Part shown: piece by piece, positions 23,291 through 35,091 of the stretch
Layout of the letters: every line of letters starts with the position of its first letter
Numbering within the stretch: the stretch's first letter is position 1
Assembly: GCA_963556495.2 (NCBI GenBank)
Contig: OY747700.1
Location: 8,645,020 to 8,709,019, forward strand
From: Valencia hispanica
Lineage: Eukaryota > Chordata > Actinopteri > Cyprinodontiformes > Valenciidae
Direction of reading: 5' to 3'
DNA: 64,000 nucleotides
Made by a program: the position numbers and the translations under genes
The notes under the pieces: generated by a model
The model's input: the letters and a program-made list of their open reading frames with translations, nothing else
What the model was told of the DNA's origin: nothing
Database searches by the model: none

Positions 23291-24605
23291 GAGTGACGTA
23301 AATTGATAATCCTTCTATGAATCTTCCCAGGAGTAGACGTTCACCTACTTTTTTCACCTTAACGTCGAACCCTACAATATTCCGAGAAATTACAAAAAAC
23401 CCGAGAGTTTCATGTCAGACTCTACAGCCCGGAGTTTGCATGTAAACATAGTGGAAACATGCTTATTTTACAAGACACATTTGTAAGAATGCGTCTAAAA
23501 TCAATGTTTCATGCAGCGCCTGTATCTCTAAACTCTAGAGGTTCCACCAACTATGACTACATGGGCATCGGCATATGGGAATCCCGACTTTCCGGCTACG
23601 TTAACTGGAACGCTGTTGCCTCAGGTGTGATGTCAAACCCAACTCAGAGTTCCGAGGTAAATGGAACCCACTAATGGTACGTAAAGTCACATGGTAGGAA
23701 ACCCGAGCAAACCCGGCATTTAAAAGACACTACATTTTTTTTATTTTATTAGTTTACGTGCGTCTATTTTCGGTGGACAAACTTATTTTAAAATCATGTC
23801 AATACTAACCAAATTTAAGACTTTACATAATCGGTTTGAGTGTATTTAAGGGTCTTAATCTTCCTTCAATCAATGTATCAACTGGTGTATCGAAACTTCC
23901 AAACATCATGCAGTAAAATCGGGTGAAATTTGATTGCTTCAAATCAGCTCTCTATAGGTCGATGAACTCGGGTATCTGAACAAAAGGTTCATAAAATAGA
24001 CCAAAAACATTTAATAACATTCCCTGGGGTGTACTGGTCACCACAAATAGATGGATTATGTGTTCATTGTTCATCAGACCAGCATCCACGAGGCGGCGAA
24101 CGATCCATTCTCATTTGGATACATCACACAAGCTTTGAGTTCTGTATAATTTTCTCATCAGCTCACAGAGTCAGCAGTTAATCAGAGAGCTGAAGTATCG
24201 CAGCCTGGCGAGAGCTCCAGGAGCCATTTTCATGTGCTTCAGTGGTGTCCAGCTCCAGTACCTGTAACAGGAGACCAGTTGTTTCCTTCCTCTTGTTGAC
24301 TCCTGCAGCCTTTGTAGTTCATCAACCTCCTGGTGGGTGCCAGACTCACCTCATGTCTCGCTTGTTAGAAAGGCAAGCAGCACTCAACTCCTGCGCTCGT
24401 TTTATTTGTTCTGTTTAAATTATTGCATCAGGGAAACGGAGACAACAGTGTTTGATGTAACGTCAGCCCTTTAAAGTCCCTGTCGGAATGAAGGGGGAGG
24501 AGTCCCGCGTGGCTTCTCGTGCTGGCTTCATGGTGGGGTTTTTTTTTTGTGGGGATGTCGAGGGGAGACGTGCCCCCTCGTTGAAACGAAAAAGAAAACT
24601 AAGCG

Positions 24606-24631
24606 CTTTTTTTTTCTTAAGAAAAAAAAAG
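24606..24631. repeat. Perfect 26-bp palindrome in caln1 3-prime region
   Basis: The arms are C plus nine T and nine A plus G around a CTTAAG centre. It lies 129 bp beyond the caln1 stop codon in transcript direction and would form a T/A hairpin in the RNA. Confidence 0.7.
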
Positions 24632-24759
24632 GGGAAATTCTTCGATGATCGTTTTTATTGTCGTGCCCCGTAGTTCTGTTTTCTATCTACAGGGACACAG
24701 CTTCACCCATCCAGCATGCACATGCAGGCTGGTTGGATCCCAGCTCACAGTGGCCATGA

Positions 24760-24887
24760 CTACTCCATGCCGTTTCTCAGCATCTGATTGGCAGCGATGA
24801 GCATGACGCTGATGATGAAGGCCATGGCAAAAGCACAGATGAGACTCTTCCTCACGCACGTCTGACGGTTCTTCTTCGATGGGTGGA
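24760..24887 (-). CDS. caln1: caln1 last coding exon (C-terminal membrane anchor)
   Basis: Calneuron 1 is a neuronal EF-hand protein of the CaBP family, anchored by its C-terminus to Golgi and vesicle membranes, where it restrains phosphatidylinositol 4-kinase III-beta. On the - strand a ctctcctttcag acceptor precedes 24887. The exon completes a split valine codon and adds 41 residues, stopping with TAG at 24760-24762. The peptide has a basic KKNRQTCVRKS segment followed by a hydrophobic helix (about 18 residues, ICAFAMAFIISVMLI) and a short polar tail ending NGME. This matches the recalled CALN1 ending closely. The 3-prime untranslated region continues to lower coordinates. Confidence 0.9.
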
Positions 24888-25317
24888 CTGAAAGGAGAGA
24901 AGAGGACGACAAAAAGACAATAAATGAGAATCCAGCGGATGACGGTAATCCATGAATGCCTATGGAAGAAGTCTCATTAGAATTAGACTTTTTTTAGACA
25001 TAGAATTCATAATATACAATTTTTATCCTGTCCAATTATGTATATGATTTCTTTTCTCTTTTTTTATACCTTAAATCCACCCACAAATAATAACTTTCAA
25101 AAATTTCCCTTCAAATGTGGTGATTGCTTTGGCTTGGGTCAACAGAAGATTACCAGATATGCAGGCGAATTTTTAAAGATTATTTTTGCAGGTGAATTAA
25201 AAAAATTAATTCATATACGTAAAAAAGTCAGTGTTATACATTCAACGTCTGATAAAAGTGATTTTAATGATACTACATTTCTTCCATGATTGTCTGTGCA
25301 GAGATGGATTCAATCAA

Positions 25318-25726
25318 GTCAAACTTATTTGCATAGCACATTTCAGCAACAGGCAAGTCAAAGTGATTTACATGATCAGAACAGAAAACAACAAACAAGC
25401 AACAAACATCACATTTTCTCCAATGCCCTCATTACAAAAAATAAGACTAAAATGAATGATGTTCCAGTTATTATTAATCAAAGGCAGCTTTAGCCTTGAT
25501 TTAAATGAACTCAGTGTTTCAGTAGCGTTGCAGTGGTCTGGAAGTCTGTTCCAGATTAGAGGAGCTCAGAAACTGAAAGCTGCTTCTCCATGTTTGATTC
25601 TGGATTGTAAACAGAAGACTTAAGTGGTCTGAGGAGTTGGTATCGTGATAATAGATCAGAACATGCTTTATTGCTAAGCCATTCAATGATTAATAGTCTA
25701 GTTAAAGTATTTTGAAGTCTATTCTC
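25318..25726 (-). mobile_element. L2 LINE 3-prime part, left of Rex3 insertion
   Basis: On the - strand this is the 3-prime end of an L2 copy (block tgtgctatgcaaataag near 25318) continuing from 29081-29700. The element was split by Rex3 at ATTCTC. The reading frame is decayed. Confidence 0.75.
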
Positions 25727-28700
25727 CTCCCTGGGCTGCCACCTTATCGTGGTGGAGGGGTTTGAGTGTCCCAATGATCCTAGGAGCTATGTTGTCGGGG
25801 GCTTTTGCTCCTGGTAGGGTCACCCATGGGAATTTGGTTCTAGGTGAGGGATCAGACAAAGTGCAGCCCAAAAGACCCCTATGATGGAAACGACAGATGG
25901 ACTCAGTGTTCCCTCGCCCGGACGCGGGTCACCGGGGCCCCCCTCTGGAGCCAGGCCTGGAGGTGGGGCACGTTGGCGAGCGCCTGGTGGCCGGGCCTTT
26001 ACCCATGGGGCCCGGTCGGGCTTAGCCCGAAGAGGTAACATGGGGCCCCCTTCCCATGAGCTCACCACCTGTGGGAGGGGTCATAGGGGTCGGGTGCTGT
26101 GCAGGATGGGCGGCGGCCAAAGGCGGGGACCTTGGCGGTCCGATCCTCGGCTGCAGAAGCTGGCTCTCGGAACGTGGAACGTCACCTCTCTGGTGGGGAA
26201 GGAGCCGGAGCTGGTGCGCGAGGTTGAGAGGTTCCGACTGGACATCGTCGGACTCACCTCGGCGCACGGCTCTGGCTCTGGAACCCGTCTCCTCGAGAGG
26301 GGTTGGACTCTCTTCCACTCTGGAGTTGCCCCCGCTGAGAGGCGCCGAGCTGGGGTGGGCATACTTGTTGCCCCCCATCTCGGCACCTGTACGTTGGGGT
26401 TTACCCCGGTGAACGAGAGGGTAGCCTCCCTCCGCCTTCGGGTGGGGGGACGGGTCCTGACTGTTGTTTGTGCTTACGCGCCAAACAGCAGATTAGATTA
26501 CCCACCCTTCTTGGAGTCTTTGGAGGGGGTGCTGGAGAGTGCTCCACCTGGGGACTCCCTTGTTCTGCTGGGGGACTTCAACGCTCACGTGGGCAATGAC
26601 AGTGAGACCTGGAGGGGTGTGGTTGGGCGGAATGGCCCCCCCCCGATCTAAACCCGAGTGGTGTCTTGTTATTGGACTTCTGTGCTCGTCATGGATTGTC
26701 CATAACAAACACCATGTTCAAGCATAAAGGTGTCCATATGTGCACTTGGCACCAGGACACCTTAGGCCGCAGCTCAATGATCGACTTGGTTGTCGTCTCA
26801 TCTGATCTGCGGCCGCATGTTTTGGACACTCGGGTGAAGAGAGGGGCAGAGCTGTCCACTGACCACTACCTGGTGGTGAGTCGGCTCCGATGGTGGGGGA
26901 GGACGCCGGACAGACCTGGAAGGCCCAAACGTGTTGTGAGGGTCTGCTGGGAACGTCTGGCAGAGTCTCCAGTCAGAAGGAGCTTTAACTCACACCTCCG
27001 GCAGAACTTTGAACACGTCCCGGGGGAGGCGGGGGACATCGAGTCCGAGTGGACCATGTTCCGCGCCTCCATTGCCGAGGCGGCTGACCGAAGCTGTGGC
27101 CGCAAGGTGGTCGGTGCCTGTCGCGGCGGCAACCCCCGAACCCGCTGGTGGACACCGGCGGTAAGGGATGCTGTCAGGCTGAAGAAGGAGTCCTACCGGG
27201 TCTTTTTGGCTTGTGGGACCCCTGAAGCAGCTGATAGGTACCGACAGGCCAAGCGGGATGCGGCTCGGATGGTTGCTGAGGCAAAAACTCGGGCGTGGGA
27301 GGAGTTTGGAGAGACCATGGAAAACGACTTCCGTACGGCTTCGAAGCGATTCTGGTCCACCATCCGGCGTCTCAGGGGGGGAAAGCGGTCTGCCACCAAC
27401 ACCGTTTACAGTGGGGATGGTGTGCTGCTGACCTCGACGCGGGACGTTTTGGGTCGGTGGATGGAATACTTCGAAGACCTCCTCAATCCCACCAGCACGC
27501 CTTCCAATCTGGAAGCAGGGTTTGGGGACTTGGGGTCGGGCTCTCCAATCTCTGGTGCTGAGGTCACCGAGGTCGTTAAAAAGCTCCTCGGTGGCAAGGG
27601 TGGATGAGATTCGACCGGAGTTCCTCAAGGCTCTGGATGTTGTGGGGCTGTGTTGGCTAACGCGGCTCTGCAATATTGCGTGGACATCGGGGGCAGTTCC
27701 CTTGGATTGGCAGACCGGGGTGGTGGTCCCCCTGTTTAAAAAGGGGGACCACAGTGTTCCAACTACAGGGGGATCACACTTCTGAGCCTCCCTGGTAAGG
27801 TCTATTCAGGGGTTCTGGAGAGGAGGGTCCGACGGATAGTCGAACCTCGGATCCAGGAGGAACAATGCGGTTTTCGTCCTGGCCGTGGAACACTGGACCA
27901 GCTCTACACCCTCAGCAGGGTCCTGGAGGGTGCGTGGGAGTTCGCCCAACCGGTCTACATGTGTTTTGTGGACTTGGAGAAGGCGTTCGACCGTGTCCCT
28001 CGGGGGGCCCTGTGGGGGGTGCTCCGGGAGTATGGGGTACCGGGCCCCTTGATACGGGCTGTTAGGTCCCTGTACGACCGGTGCCAGAGTTTGGTTCGCA
28101 TTGCCGGCAGTAAGTCGGGCTTGTTTCCAGTGAGAGTTGGACTCCGCCAAGGTTGCCCTTTGTCACCGATCCTGTTCCTAACTTTTATGGACAGGATCTC
28201 TAGGCGCAGCCAAGGCGTTGAGGGGATCCGTTTTGGTGGCCTCAGGATCGGGTCTCTGCTTTTTGCAGATGATGTGGTCCTGTTGGCTTCATCGGAGCGT
28301 GATCTACAGCTTTCGCTGGAGCAATTCGCAGCCGAGTGTGAAGCGGCTGGGATGAGAATCAGCACCTCCAAATCCGAGGCCATGGTCTTGAGCCGGAAAA
28401 GGGTGGGGTGCCTCCTCCAGGTCGGGGATGGGGTCCTTCCCCAAGTGGAGGAGTTTAAGTATCTGGGGGTCTTGTTCACGAATGAGGGAAAAATGGAGCG
28501 GGAGATCGATAGACGGATTGGTGGGGCATCTGCAGTTATGCGGGCGCTCTACCGGTCTGTCGTGGTGAAGAGAGAGCTGAGCCAAAAGGCGAAGCTCTCG
28601 ATTTACCGGTCGATCTACGTTCCTACCCTCATCTATGGTCACGAACTCTGGGTGGTGACCGAAAGAACGAGATCACGGATACAAGCGGCTGAAAAGAGTT

Positions 28701-29080
28701 TCCTCCGCAGAGTGTCTGGGCTCTCCCTTAGAGATAGGGTGAGAAGCTCAGTCATCCGGAGGGGGCTCAGAGTAGAGCCGCTGCTTCTCCACATCGAGAG
28801 GAGTCAGTTGAGGTGGCTCGGGCATCTGGTCAGGATGCCTCCTGGACGCCTCCCTGGTGAGGTGTTTCAGGCACGTCTCACCGGGAGGAGGCCCAGGGGA
28901 AGGCCCAGGACACGCTGGAGGGACTATGTTTCTCGGCTGGCCTGGGAGCGCCTTGGGGTTCCTCCCGAGGAGCTGGAACAAGTGGCTGGGGAGAGGGAAG
29001 TCTGGGTCTCTTTGCTTAGGCTGCTGCCCCCGCGACCCGACCCCGGATAAGCGGAAGAAAATGGATGGATGGATGGATGG
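25727..29080 (+). mobile_element. Rex3 LINE (RTE clade), near full length
   Basis: A 3354-bp non-LTR retrotransposon with the 5-prime region starting ctccctgggctgccacc, an endonuclease-reverse transcriptase gene and a (GATG)n-type tail (atggatggatggatgg), the hallmark of Rex3. It is flanked by ATTCTC at 25721-25726 and 29081-29086. The host is an L2 copy, and an unoccupied paralogous site exists at 12455-12480. It is markedly richer in GC than its surroundings. Confidence 0.9.
25881..29050 (+). pseudogene. Rex3 endonuclease-reverse transcriptase, three frameshifts
   Basis: This gene would encode the single protein that nicks the target and copies the element RNA. The endonuclease part begins with GTWNVTSL and includes [12 protein letters not shown], then TWHQDTLGRSSMIDL and STDHYLVVS. 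The reverse transcriptase part includes FDRVPRG, GLRQGCPLSPILF and the catalytic FADDVVLLA, and the C-terminal region ends with GRRPRGRPRTRWRDYVSRL. The frame shifts at about 26635-26655 (a C-run), 27595-27605 and 27740-27760, and is otherwise open with no nonsense codon, so the copy is fairly young but cannot make a full protein. The last segment, from about 27760 to 29050, is the longest intact part. The ATG used for the start is uncertain. Confidence 0.85.
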
Positions 29081-29700
29081 ATTCTCTGAGCTACAGGGAG
29101 CCAGTGTAAGGACTTTAGAACTGGGGTGATGTGCTCTACTTTCCTGGTTCTAGTGAGGAACGCGAGCGGCAGCGTTCTGGATCAGCTGCAGCTGTCTGAT
29201 TGACTTTTTAGGCAGACCTGTGAAGATGCTGTTACAGTAATCAATCCGACTAAAGATAAACGCATGGATGAGTTTTTCTAGGTCGTGTTGCAACATCAGT
29301 CCATTAATTCTAGAAATGTTCTTCAGGTGATAGAAGGCTGACCTTGTTATTGCCTTTATGTGACCCTGGAGGTTCAGGTCTGAGTCTATTAATACACCTA
29401 GATTTCAGGCCTGATCAGTAGTTTCTAGCTGTATTAACTGAAGCTGTGTGCTGACTCTTGATCGTTCCTCTTTAGGTCCAAAAATAATTACTTCAGTTTT
29501 GTTTCTGTTTAGCAGGAGAAAGTTATGGCACATCCATGCTTTGATTTGTTCTATGCATTTGCTCAATGTTTGAATGGGTTCATAGTCACCTGGTGACATT
29601 GTAATGTAGAGCTGTGTATAATCTGCATAGTTGTGGTAACCATTCTTATTACTTGTTATAATCTGAGGTAGCAGGAGCATGCAGCTATTAAATCATAATC
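29081..29700 (-). pseudogene. L2 LINE reverse transcriptase part, right of Rex3 insertion
   Basis: On the - strand the frame 29405-29680 carries [16 protein letters not shown], where the catalytic YADD box reads YADY, then [14 protein letters not shown]. Downstream in transcript direction come the RIDYCN and QLQLIQ regions, without an open frame. The element continues at 25318-25726 beyond the Rex3 insertion. A catalytic aspartate is lost. Confidence 0.75.
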
Positions 29701-29729
29701 AGTCCATCTATATTACCAACAATAGCAAC

Positions 29730-30275
29730 AAAAAGTGCTTTATATAAATGCACATTACTACAGATGAAGACCCAATCTGTCTGTTCATCTCTTGTTCCAT
29801 CCTACCATCACTTATAAACGAGGTACCAAGATACAAAAATTCGTCTGCTTGAGGCAGAGACCAACACCCAACCTATAGGTGGCAGTCCATCTTTTTCGGG
29901 TCAGGAACCATGGCCTCAGACTTAGTGGAGCTGACTCTTATCCGAGCCGCTTCACACGCTGGACATCATGCTCTGAAGAAGCCAACAGAACCCATCATGT
30001 GCATAAAGCAACAATGAGTTCCTCAGATTCCCAAACCAGACACCCTCCTCTCCACGACTACACCTTGATATCCTGTCCATGAACACGACAAGGGGCGCCC
30101 CCTGTGGGAGTCCAACATGCACTATGTACAGACATGACTTTGCGGCAAGAATGCTGATACGGATTTTGCTTTGGGAATTACAGGGATTGGATAGCCCTTA
30201 GAAACCACCCAGATACAACAGACCAAACAAATTACCCCGGGGGACAGGTTCGTAGGCCTTCTCCAGAAAAAACAC
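29730..30275 (-). mobile_element. Rex3 fragment, minus strand
   Basis: The reverse complement aligns with the Rex3 reverse transcriptase region of 28180-28440: atggacaggatatcaagg, gatgatgggttctgttggcttc, gaagcggctcggataagagtc and aagtctgaggccatgg correspond in order. It has many small changes and no open frame, so it is much older than the copy at 25727. Confidence 0.75.
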
Positions 30276-30279
30276 TGGA

Positions 30280-31440
30280 GAAACGAAGTTAATCTAAAAT
30301 CAAAACATAGGTGATATGAAAGTAAAGACATAAATAAAATGTTGAAACATAGGGAGTAAAGTTAGAAATCAATAATGATGGTTCATTTATGATATTATTT
30401 GATTACTTAAAGTCTTAAATTTGCTTCTAAAAGCATCAGTGGTGGCAATAGGCCTTAGGTCTGCAGGAAGGCTGTTTCACAGGCGAGCGCCTGTTACAGC
30501 AATATTTCAAGGTTATGTCAATTAATTGATTAATTACATATTAGTAAAGCCAGTTAGGGAATATGGCATAGTAAGAGATCATTAGAGTCCGTGAAGAGGT
30601 CTTTCACCTTGTCTGATCTAACTTCGTGACTCTTCAAGTGTAAGGAGTGTTTTGGTTAACCATTCAATGAAGACATAACATTGGGAGACTGAAGGCAGAA
30701 GCTGCTGACAGAGGGCAGACATGATCTGGGGTGCGAGAGAACTCGAGGGTTGGCCCAGACGGGCTCGTGTATAAGACTGGCCGTAATAAAATATAAGAAA
30801 CAGCGATCCAGACTTCAGCATCATCCTTATGGAAGGAAGTAGATATTTTCTTTGCATAACACGCCGTGATAACGTAATAAAATGCTTCACTGTGGGTCTT
30901 TGCTCTGAGTTTTAGTACAATTGACAGACATATTTCAGAAGATTTCAGGGATCTGGATGGCTTATATGACAAAAAGAGATCTAATCATTTAGAAAGAACA
31001 CACTTTTAACCTGTATATTAGTAATATATTTTATTTTGATAATAATGAATGCTTCATCAAGTTAAGAAAATTCCCAAAGTCATTAATAACAAACTAATTT
31101 TTATTGTTATTTTTCATAATTTGCTAGACACGGCAAAGTCTCTGCTTCCTATTTCCTTTAAATGATGCAACTTTTATTCTAAAATCCTCTTCGATTTTGA
31201 CCACATTACTTTTTCATCAAATCTTTCCGCTATGGTTAGTTTCGACGGAAATCTGTCTGAAGTGTGATCTCACATCTATGTTGCTGGGCAGATTTAACAG
31301 CTTGACTCTGGATCTCATCTGAATGAACGGCGGGATGCTGGAAAGTGACCAGCAGAGAGGGAGAGTAAGGTAAGTGGCACAATTCATGGGAGCAGACTGA
31401 CTTCTCTTCAGAAGCCAACTAAGCCTATAAACGTCCAAAT
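30280..31440. other. Intron, nothing recognised
   Basis: Non-coding, AT-rich. A - strand frame at 30664-30972 shows no known motif. Confidence 0.4.
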
Positions 31441-31450
31441 GTCTATAAAG

Positions 31451-32419
31451 TAGAGCTGTCAAATCTAATTAATCAAAGGGTACCTGTGAATTAGTCATGA
31501 TTAATCACGATTAATTAACATTCCTAAATATGACTGAAAAGCTACAATTTTTGGACAAAGGACAAAACCGTTAGCCATTGCTCTTTTTTTAAAGGAAATA
31601 CACGAGAGATGCATGTAGCTTTTGTTTTCAGCTCCACAATCACATTTACACGTGGCCCTTTTAACATATTTAACTTTTAGCCAGTTGCGAAGACAAACTA
31701 ACTGGTTAACATTTTCTGAATGTAAAGCTGACCGTTTCTTATCAATATTGGAGAACCCTGAGCATCCTCTTCATGGGACTATCCTATAACAACAGAGTGT
31801 TTTTAGTCAAAGGCTTCAACAGGTTTGCTGCAACACAGACTGCTACAGGAGATCCTTCCTGCCCACAGCCATCAGGATCTACAACATCTCCTTGAAGAAT
31901 TAAATAGTATGAGCTACAACAACACTTATTTTCCCTCTGGGATCAATAAAGCATTTTTGAATTGTATTTTTCTTAACAATAGAGGGATTATTTGCTTATC
32001 AACATGAGTGCAAATGGTGTGAAAATCTTGCAGCTGCAGTGTTGGTTAGCTATCTTAGGTTGTTTGTTAGCCAAGGCTTATCTGATGTGAAGTTATCTCT
32101 GCAGATTGTGACATTTTTAATCATGTGATTGTTCCAATCTCTTCTTTTGATAGTTTACAACACCTGTTCGCGTCTCTTTCTGTAGACTAAACGCGCAGTA
32201 GAGCAGGGAGTGACGATAATCCCTCTACCTGGCCTGCGACAGAGAAGAGATGTTCACATGGAACCATGGATGTAGTTTGGATCTGCATTATTGTTTACAT
32301 GAGGAGCACTGAACGCAGCACTGGCTGAATTATAGGATAAACAGGGTGGGTCAACCTGTGCAATCGTTAATTCTACAAATTAATCAACCTGCGTTAATTC
32401 GTTAATTTTGACAGCCCTA
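31451..32419. mobile_element. Non-autonomous hAT element with Rex1 insert
   Basis: The 969-bp unit begins tagagctgtcaaa and ends ttttgacagcccta, and is flanked by a perfect 8-bp duplication CTATAAAG (31443-31450 and 32420-32427), the hAT signature. attaatcg and gttaatt runs lie inside both ends. There is no transposase frame. A Rex1 3-prime fragment is nested at about 31790-31965. A related partial copy lies at 22905-23290. Confidence 0.85.
31790..31965 (+). mobile_element. Rex1 3-prime fragment nested in hAT
   Basis: The sequence ctgctacaggagatccttcctgcccacagccatcaggatctacaac and the end ccctctgggatcaataaagcattttt correspond to the 3-prime end of the Rex1 copy at 62553-63840. It is heavily 5-prime truncated. 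Confidence 0.6.
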
Positions 32420-32637
32420 CTATAAAGAATTTGGAAGCTGCACAGCAGAATGGGGAACCTAAAGCTACAGAAAAAAACTCTAGAAAACTAACTCCTTTTA
32501 AATGTCAGGTCTTGTCCAGCTCCAAAATTGTATGCTGTTCAGAAACAGATTGTTCAGATTTCAGTTTATAGATGGATTTTTCCTTCTTTCACTAATTGGA
32601 ATATTGGTCCTATTAAAGCCATTTTAGTTACAAATCT

Positions 32638-33345
32638 TACGGATGGATGGATGGATGGATGGATGGATGGATGGATGGATGGATGGATGCAAAATAGCAT
32701 GGACGGCCGATTGATGCAAAGAAAGTGGGATGGATGGATGGATGGATGGACAAATGGATGGATGGATGGACAAATGGATGGAAAGACGAACGGACAGATG
32801 ATTGATGCAAAGATGGATGGATGGATGGATGGATGCAAAGACGGATGGATGGATGGATGGATGGATGGATGGATGGACGGATGGATGATGCAAAGATGCA
32901 CAGACGGCCGATTGATGCAAAGAAAGTTGGATGAATGGATGGACAAATGGATGGAAAGACAGACGGACAGATGATTGATGCAAAGATGAATGGATGGATG
33001 GATGGATGGAAAGACGGACGGACAGATGATTGATGCAAAGATGAATGGATGGAGGGATGGATGGATGGATGGATGAATGAATGGATGCAGAGTCGGACGT
33101 ACGACCGATTGATGCAAAGAAAGTTGGATGGATGGATGAATGGATGGATGGATGGAAAGACGGACGCACAGATGATTGATGCAAAGATGGATAGATGGAT
33201 GAATGGATGGATGCAGAGTCGGACGTACGGCCGATTGATGCAAAGAAAGTTGGATGGATGGATGGATGGAAAGACGGACGGACAGATGATTGATGCATGG
33301 ATGCAAAGAATGTTGAATGAATGGATGAATGGATGCACTACAATT
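32638..33345. repeat. (GGAT)n minisatellite with higher-order units
   Basis: About 700 bp of ggat/gatg repeats interrupted by recurring segments: ccgattgatgcaaagaaagt occurs at 32707, 32908, 33105 and 33231, and cagatgattgatgcaaagatg-type units occur between them. Long frames on both strands here are by-products of the repeat. The unit resembles the (GATG)n tail of Rex3. Confidence 0.9.
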
Positions 33346-33394
33346 ACTATTACTAAAAGTTAGTAAATACTAAAGCTAATAATAATAACATTGT

Positions 33395-33560
33395 AAGTAA
33401 GATAAGATAAATCTTTATTAGTTCCACATGTGCTAAATTTGCATCGTTGCAGTTTAAAGTAGACAGTACAAGATAAAAAAAGCAAGATTAGGAGCAACAA
33501 GATAAAAACAATAGTTAAAAATAAATAACACCTGTTTGTGTTTGTAAATAAATGAAGCCA
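33395..33560 (-). mobile_element. LINE 3-prime tail fragment
   Basis: The gtaagataagataaatctttattagttcc order, read on the - strand, is a LINE 3-prime end with an aataaagattt word and a (TTATC)n-like tail. No coding part remains. Confidence 0.4.
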
Positions 33561-34499
33561 TACTTACTAATACTACAAAAACAATTACTACTACTACTAC
33601 TGCTCCTCATAATAACAATAACATTACATTCAAAACATACATTATTGCAACATCTCAACAATAAATAAACGAACGAATGAATACATAAATAAATAACATT
33701 CCAACATTCAGTTTATTAAAGACAAAATAATGAATCAGCTGTAGTGAATCTGCAAACAGCAACAGGCCTATTTTTTCTCTTTATTTTAATCTCTAGCACA
33801 TGTTCTTCTTGATGAATAAAGGCCCGAAGCTGAGATGATTTCACCAGCCGATGGTAATGTGGAGAGCTGGGAAAGTGTCCCATGGTCACTCGGCTTTCAC
33901 TCTTCCTATTTTTACCTCTTAATCCAAGAGCTGCTGAAGTCATCAAAATGCTTCTTGGCTGCTGTTCTAAAGATAATGTGGAAAGTATGACAAACAGAAA
34001 GTTTTTTCTCGAAATTTTAAACATAGAGCCTCATTAGTTGGCAGGTTTGGTCTGACTGACATCACTCAACACATTCACACTACATGAAAAAAAGTGACAG
34101 GTTGTTATGAAGAACTGTGATGCCAAATATATTTTTCTTCCATATTTAAAAGCAAAAATCTGTCTGCATTGTTGGATCCCCCACCCCCTTTCAAAAAACA
34201 ACAACAAAGAGAAACAACAGAAAACTGCTCTGTGAACATCTTTGCCTCACCAGCAGGTTGTGATTAGATTAACATCCACATAAAAACAAAAACAAAAAAT
34301 AAAAAAAGATGAACCCGAGCATGACTCAGACAAAGCTGGGCAAAACATTTGTGGTTCATATTTCCTTTGACGCAGTTCAACTTGCTTTTTCCTAAATTTT
34401 TAAGCTTACATTCAAAGTTTTCGGTGAAAACAGAGGAAGGACAAAGCAAGAGAGATGTGGACAATGATATTTGAGGGTTTTAGGGACCAAAACCGTCTT

Positions 34500-34790
34500 G
34501 GTATTGTAAATGGCCTGCATTTGTATAGCACTTTGTCAATTGGAGGACCACAAAGCGCTTTACGCTACATTCAGTCATTCACCCATTCAAGCTCCATTGT
34601 AGCTTGAAGCGAGGCTGCCATACACACTGGTGCCACGGGACCCTCTGACTATCACCAGCAGGCGAGGTGGGTGAAACGTCTTGCCCAAGAACACAACGAC
34701 CGAGACGGATGGAACGGGGGTTCGAGCCGGCAGTGACAGTGGTACTACCACAGAAGCTAACATCCACAGTCTTTCTCATCTCTCCTCTTG
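34500..34790 (-). repeat. SINE-like repeat, minus orientation
   Basis: The order taaatggcctgcatttgtatagcac, caaagcgctttacgctacattcagtcattcaccc, ttgcccaagaacacaacgaccgagacgg and gggggttcgagccgg is the reverse of the copy at 42240-42596. The gttcgagcc word is a tRNA B-box-like motif in reverse context. Confidence 0.6.
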
Positions 34791-35021
34791 GGGTAAAGCT
34801 AATCAGTGCCAAGACAAATTAATTGTCCTCCTGGATTGGCTGCTTTGGAAACTCCAACCAATAGCGTGCCAAGTAGCATCGCATCTACATATTTCAGCTT
34901 CCCAGTGTGAATGTTCTTTAATTTGCCAATGAAAATCAAGAAATGCTTAGTTTACAGTGAATGCTTTGCAGTAAACATGCTGTCAGAAAACAGTCTTTTT
35001 ATTTAATACCTTAGCATTTTT

Positions 35022-35091
35022 ACAACCAGGTTCATATACACTTCCGGGTCAAATCTGCCTTCTTTTGCAACACCCTTCCAATGTACATATA
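35022..35091 (+). repeat. Unclassified repeat family A, left part (before Tc1)
   Basis: acttccgggtcaaatctgcc and caacacccttc match the copy at 39525-39590. The family member is interrupted by the Tc1 element and resumes at 36624. Confidence 0.6.

Noticed and set aside
24100..24400. Possible extra caln1 exon or second gene near the caln1 stop
   Set aside because: It lies 3-prime of the caln1 stop, and no open frame with motifs was seen on either strand.
26022..28642. Several long antisense and alternative frames within Rex3
   Set aside because: They mirror the GC-rich Rex3 gene and show no independent motifs.
31210..31440. Possible host exon with a gtaagt donor near 31370
   Set aside because: No acceptor in a matching frame and no recognisable peptide; left as unclassified intron.
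32528..33363. Long reading frames rich in MDGW or HPSI repeats on both strands
   Set aside because: They are translations of the GGAT repeat; every frame stays open because the repeat has no stops. Not genes.
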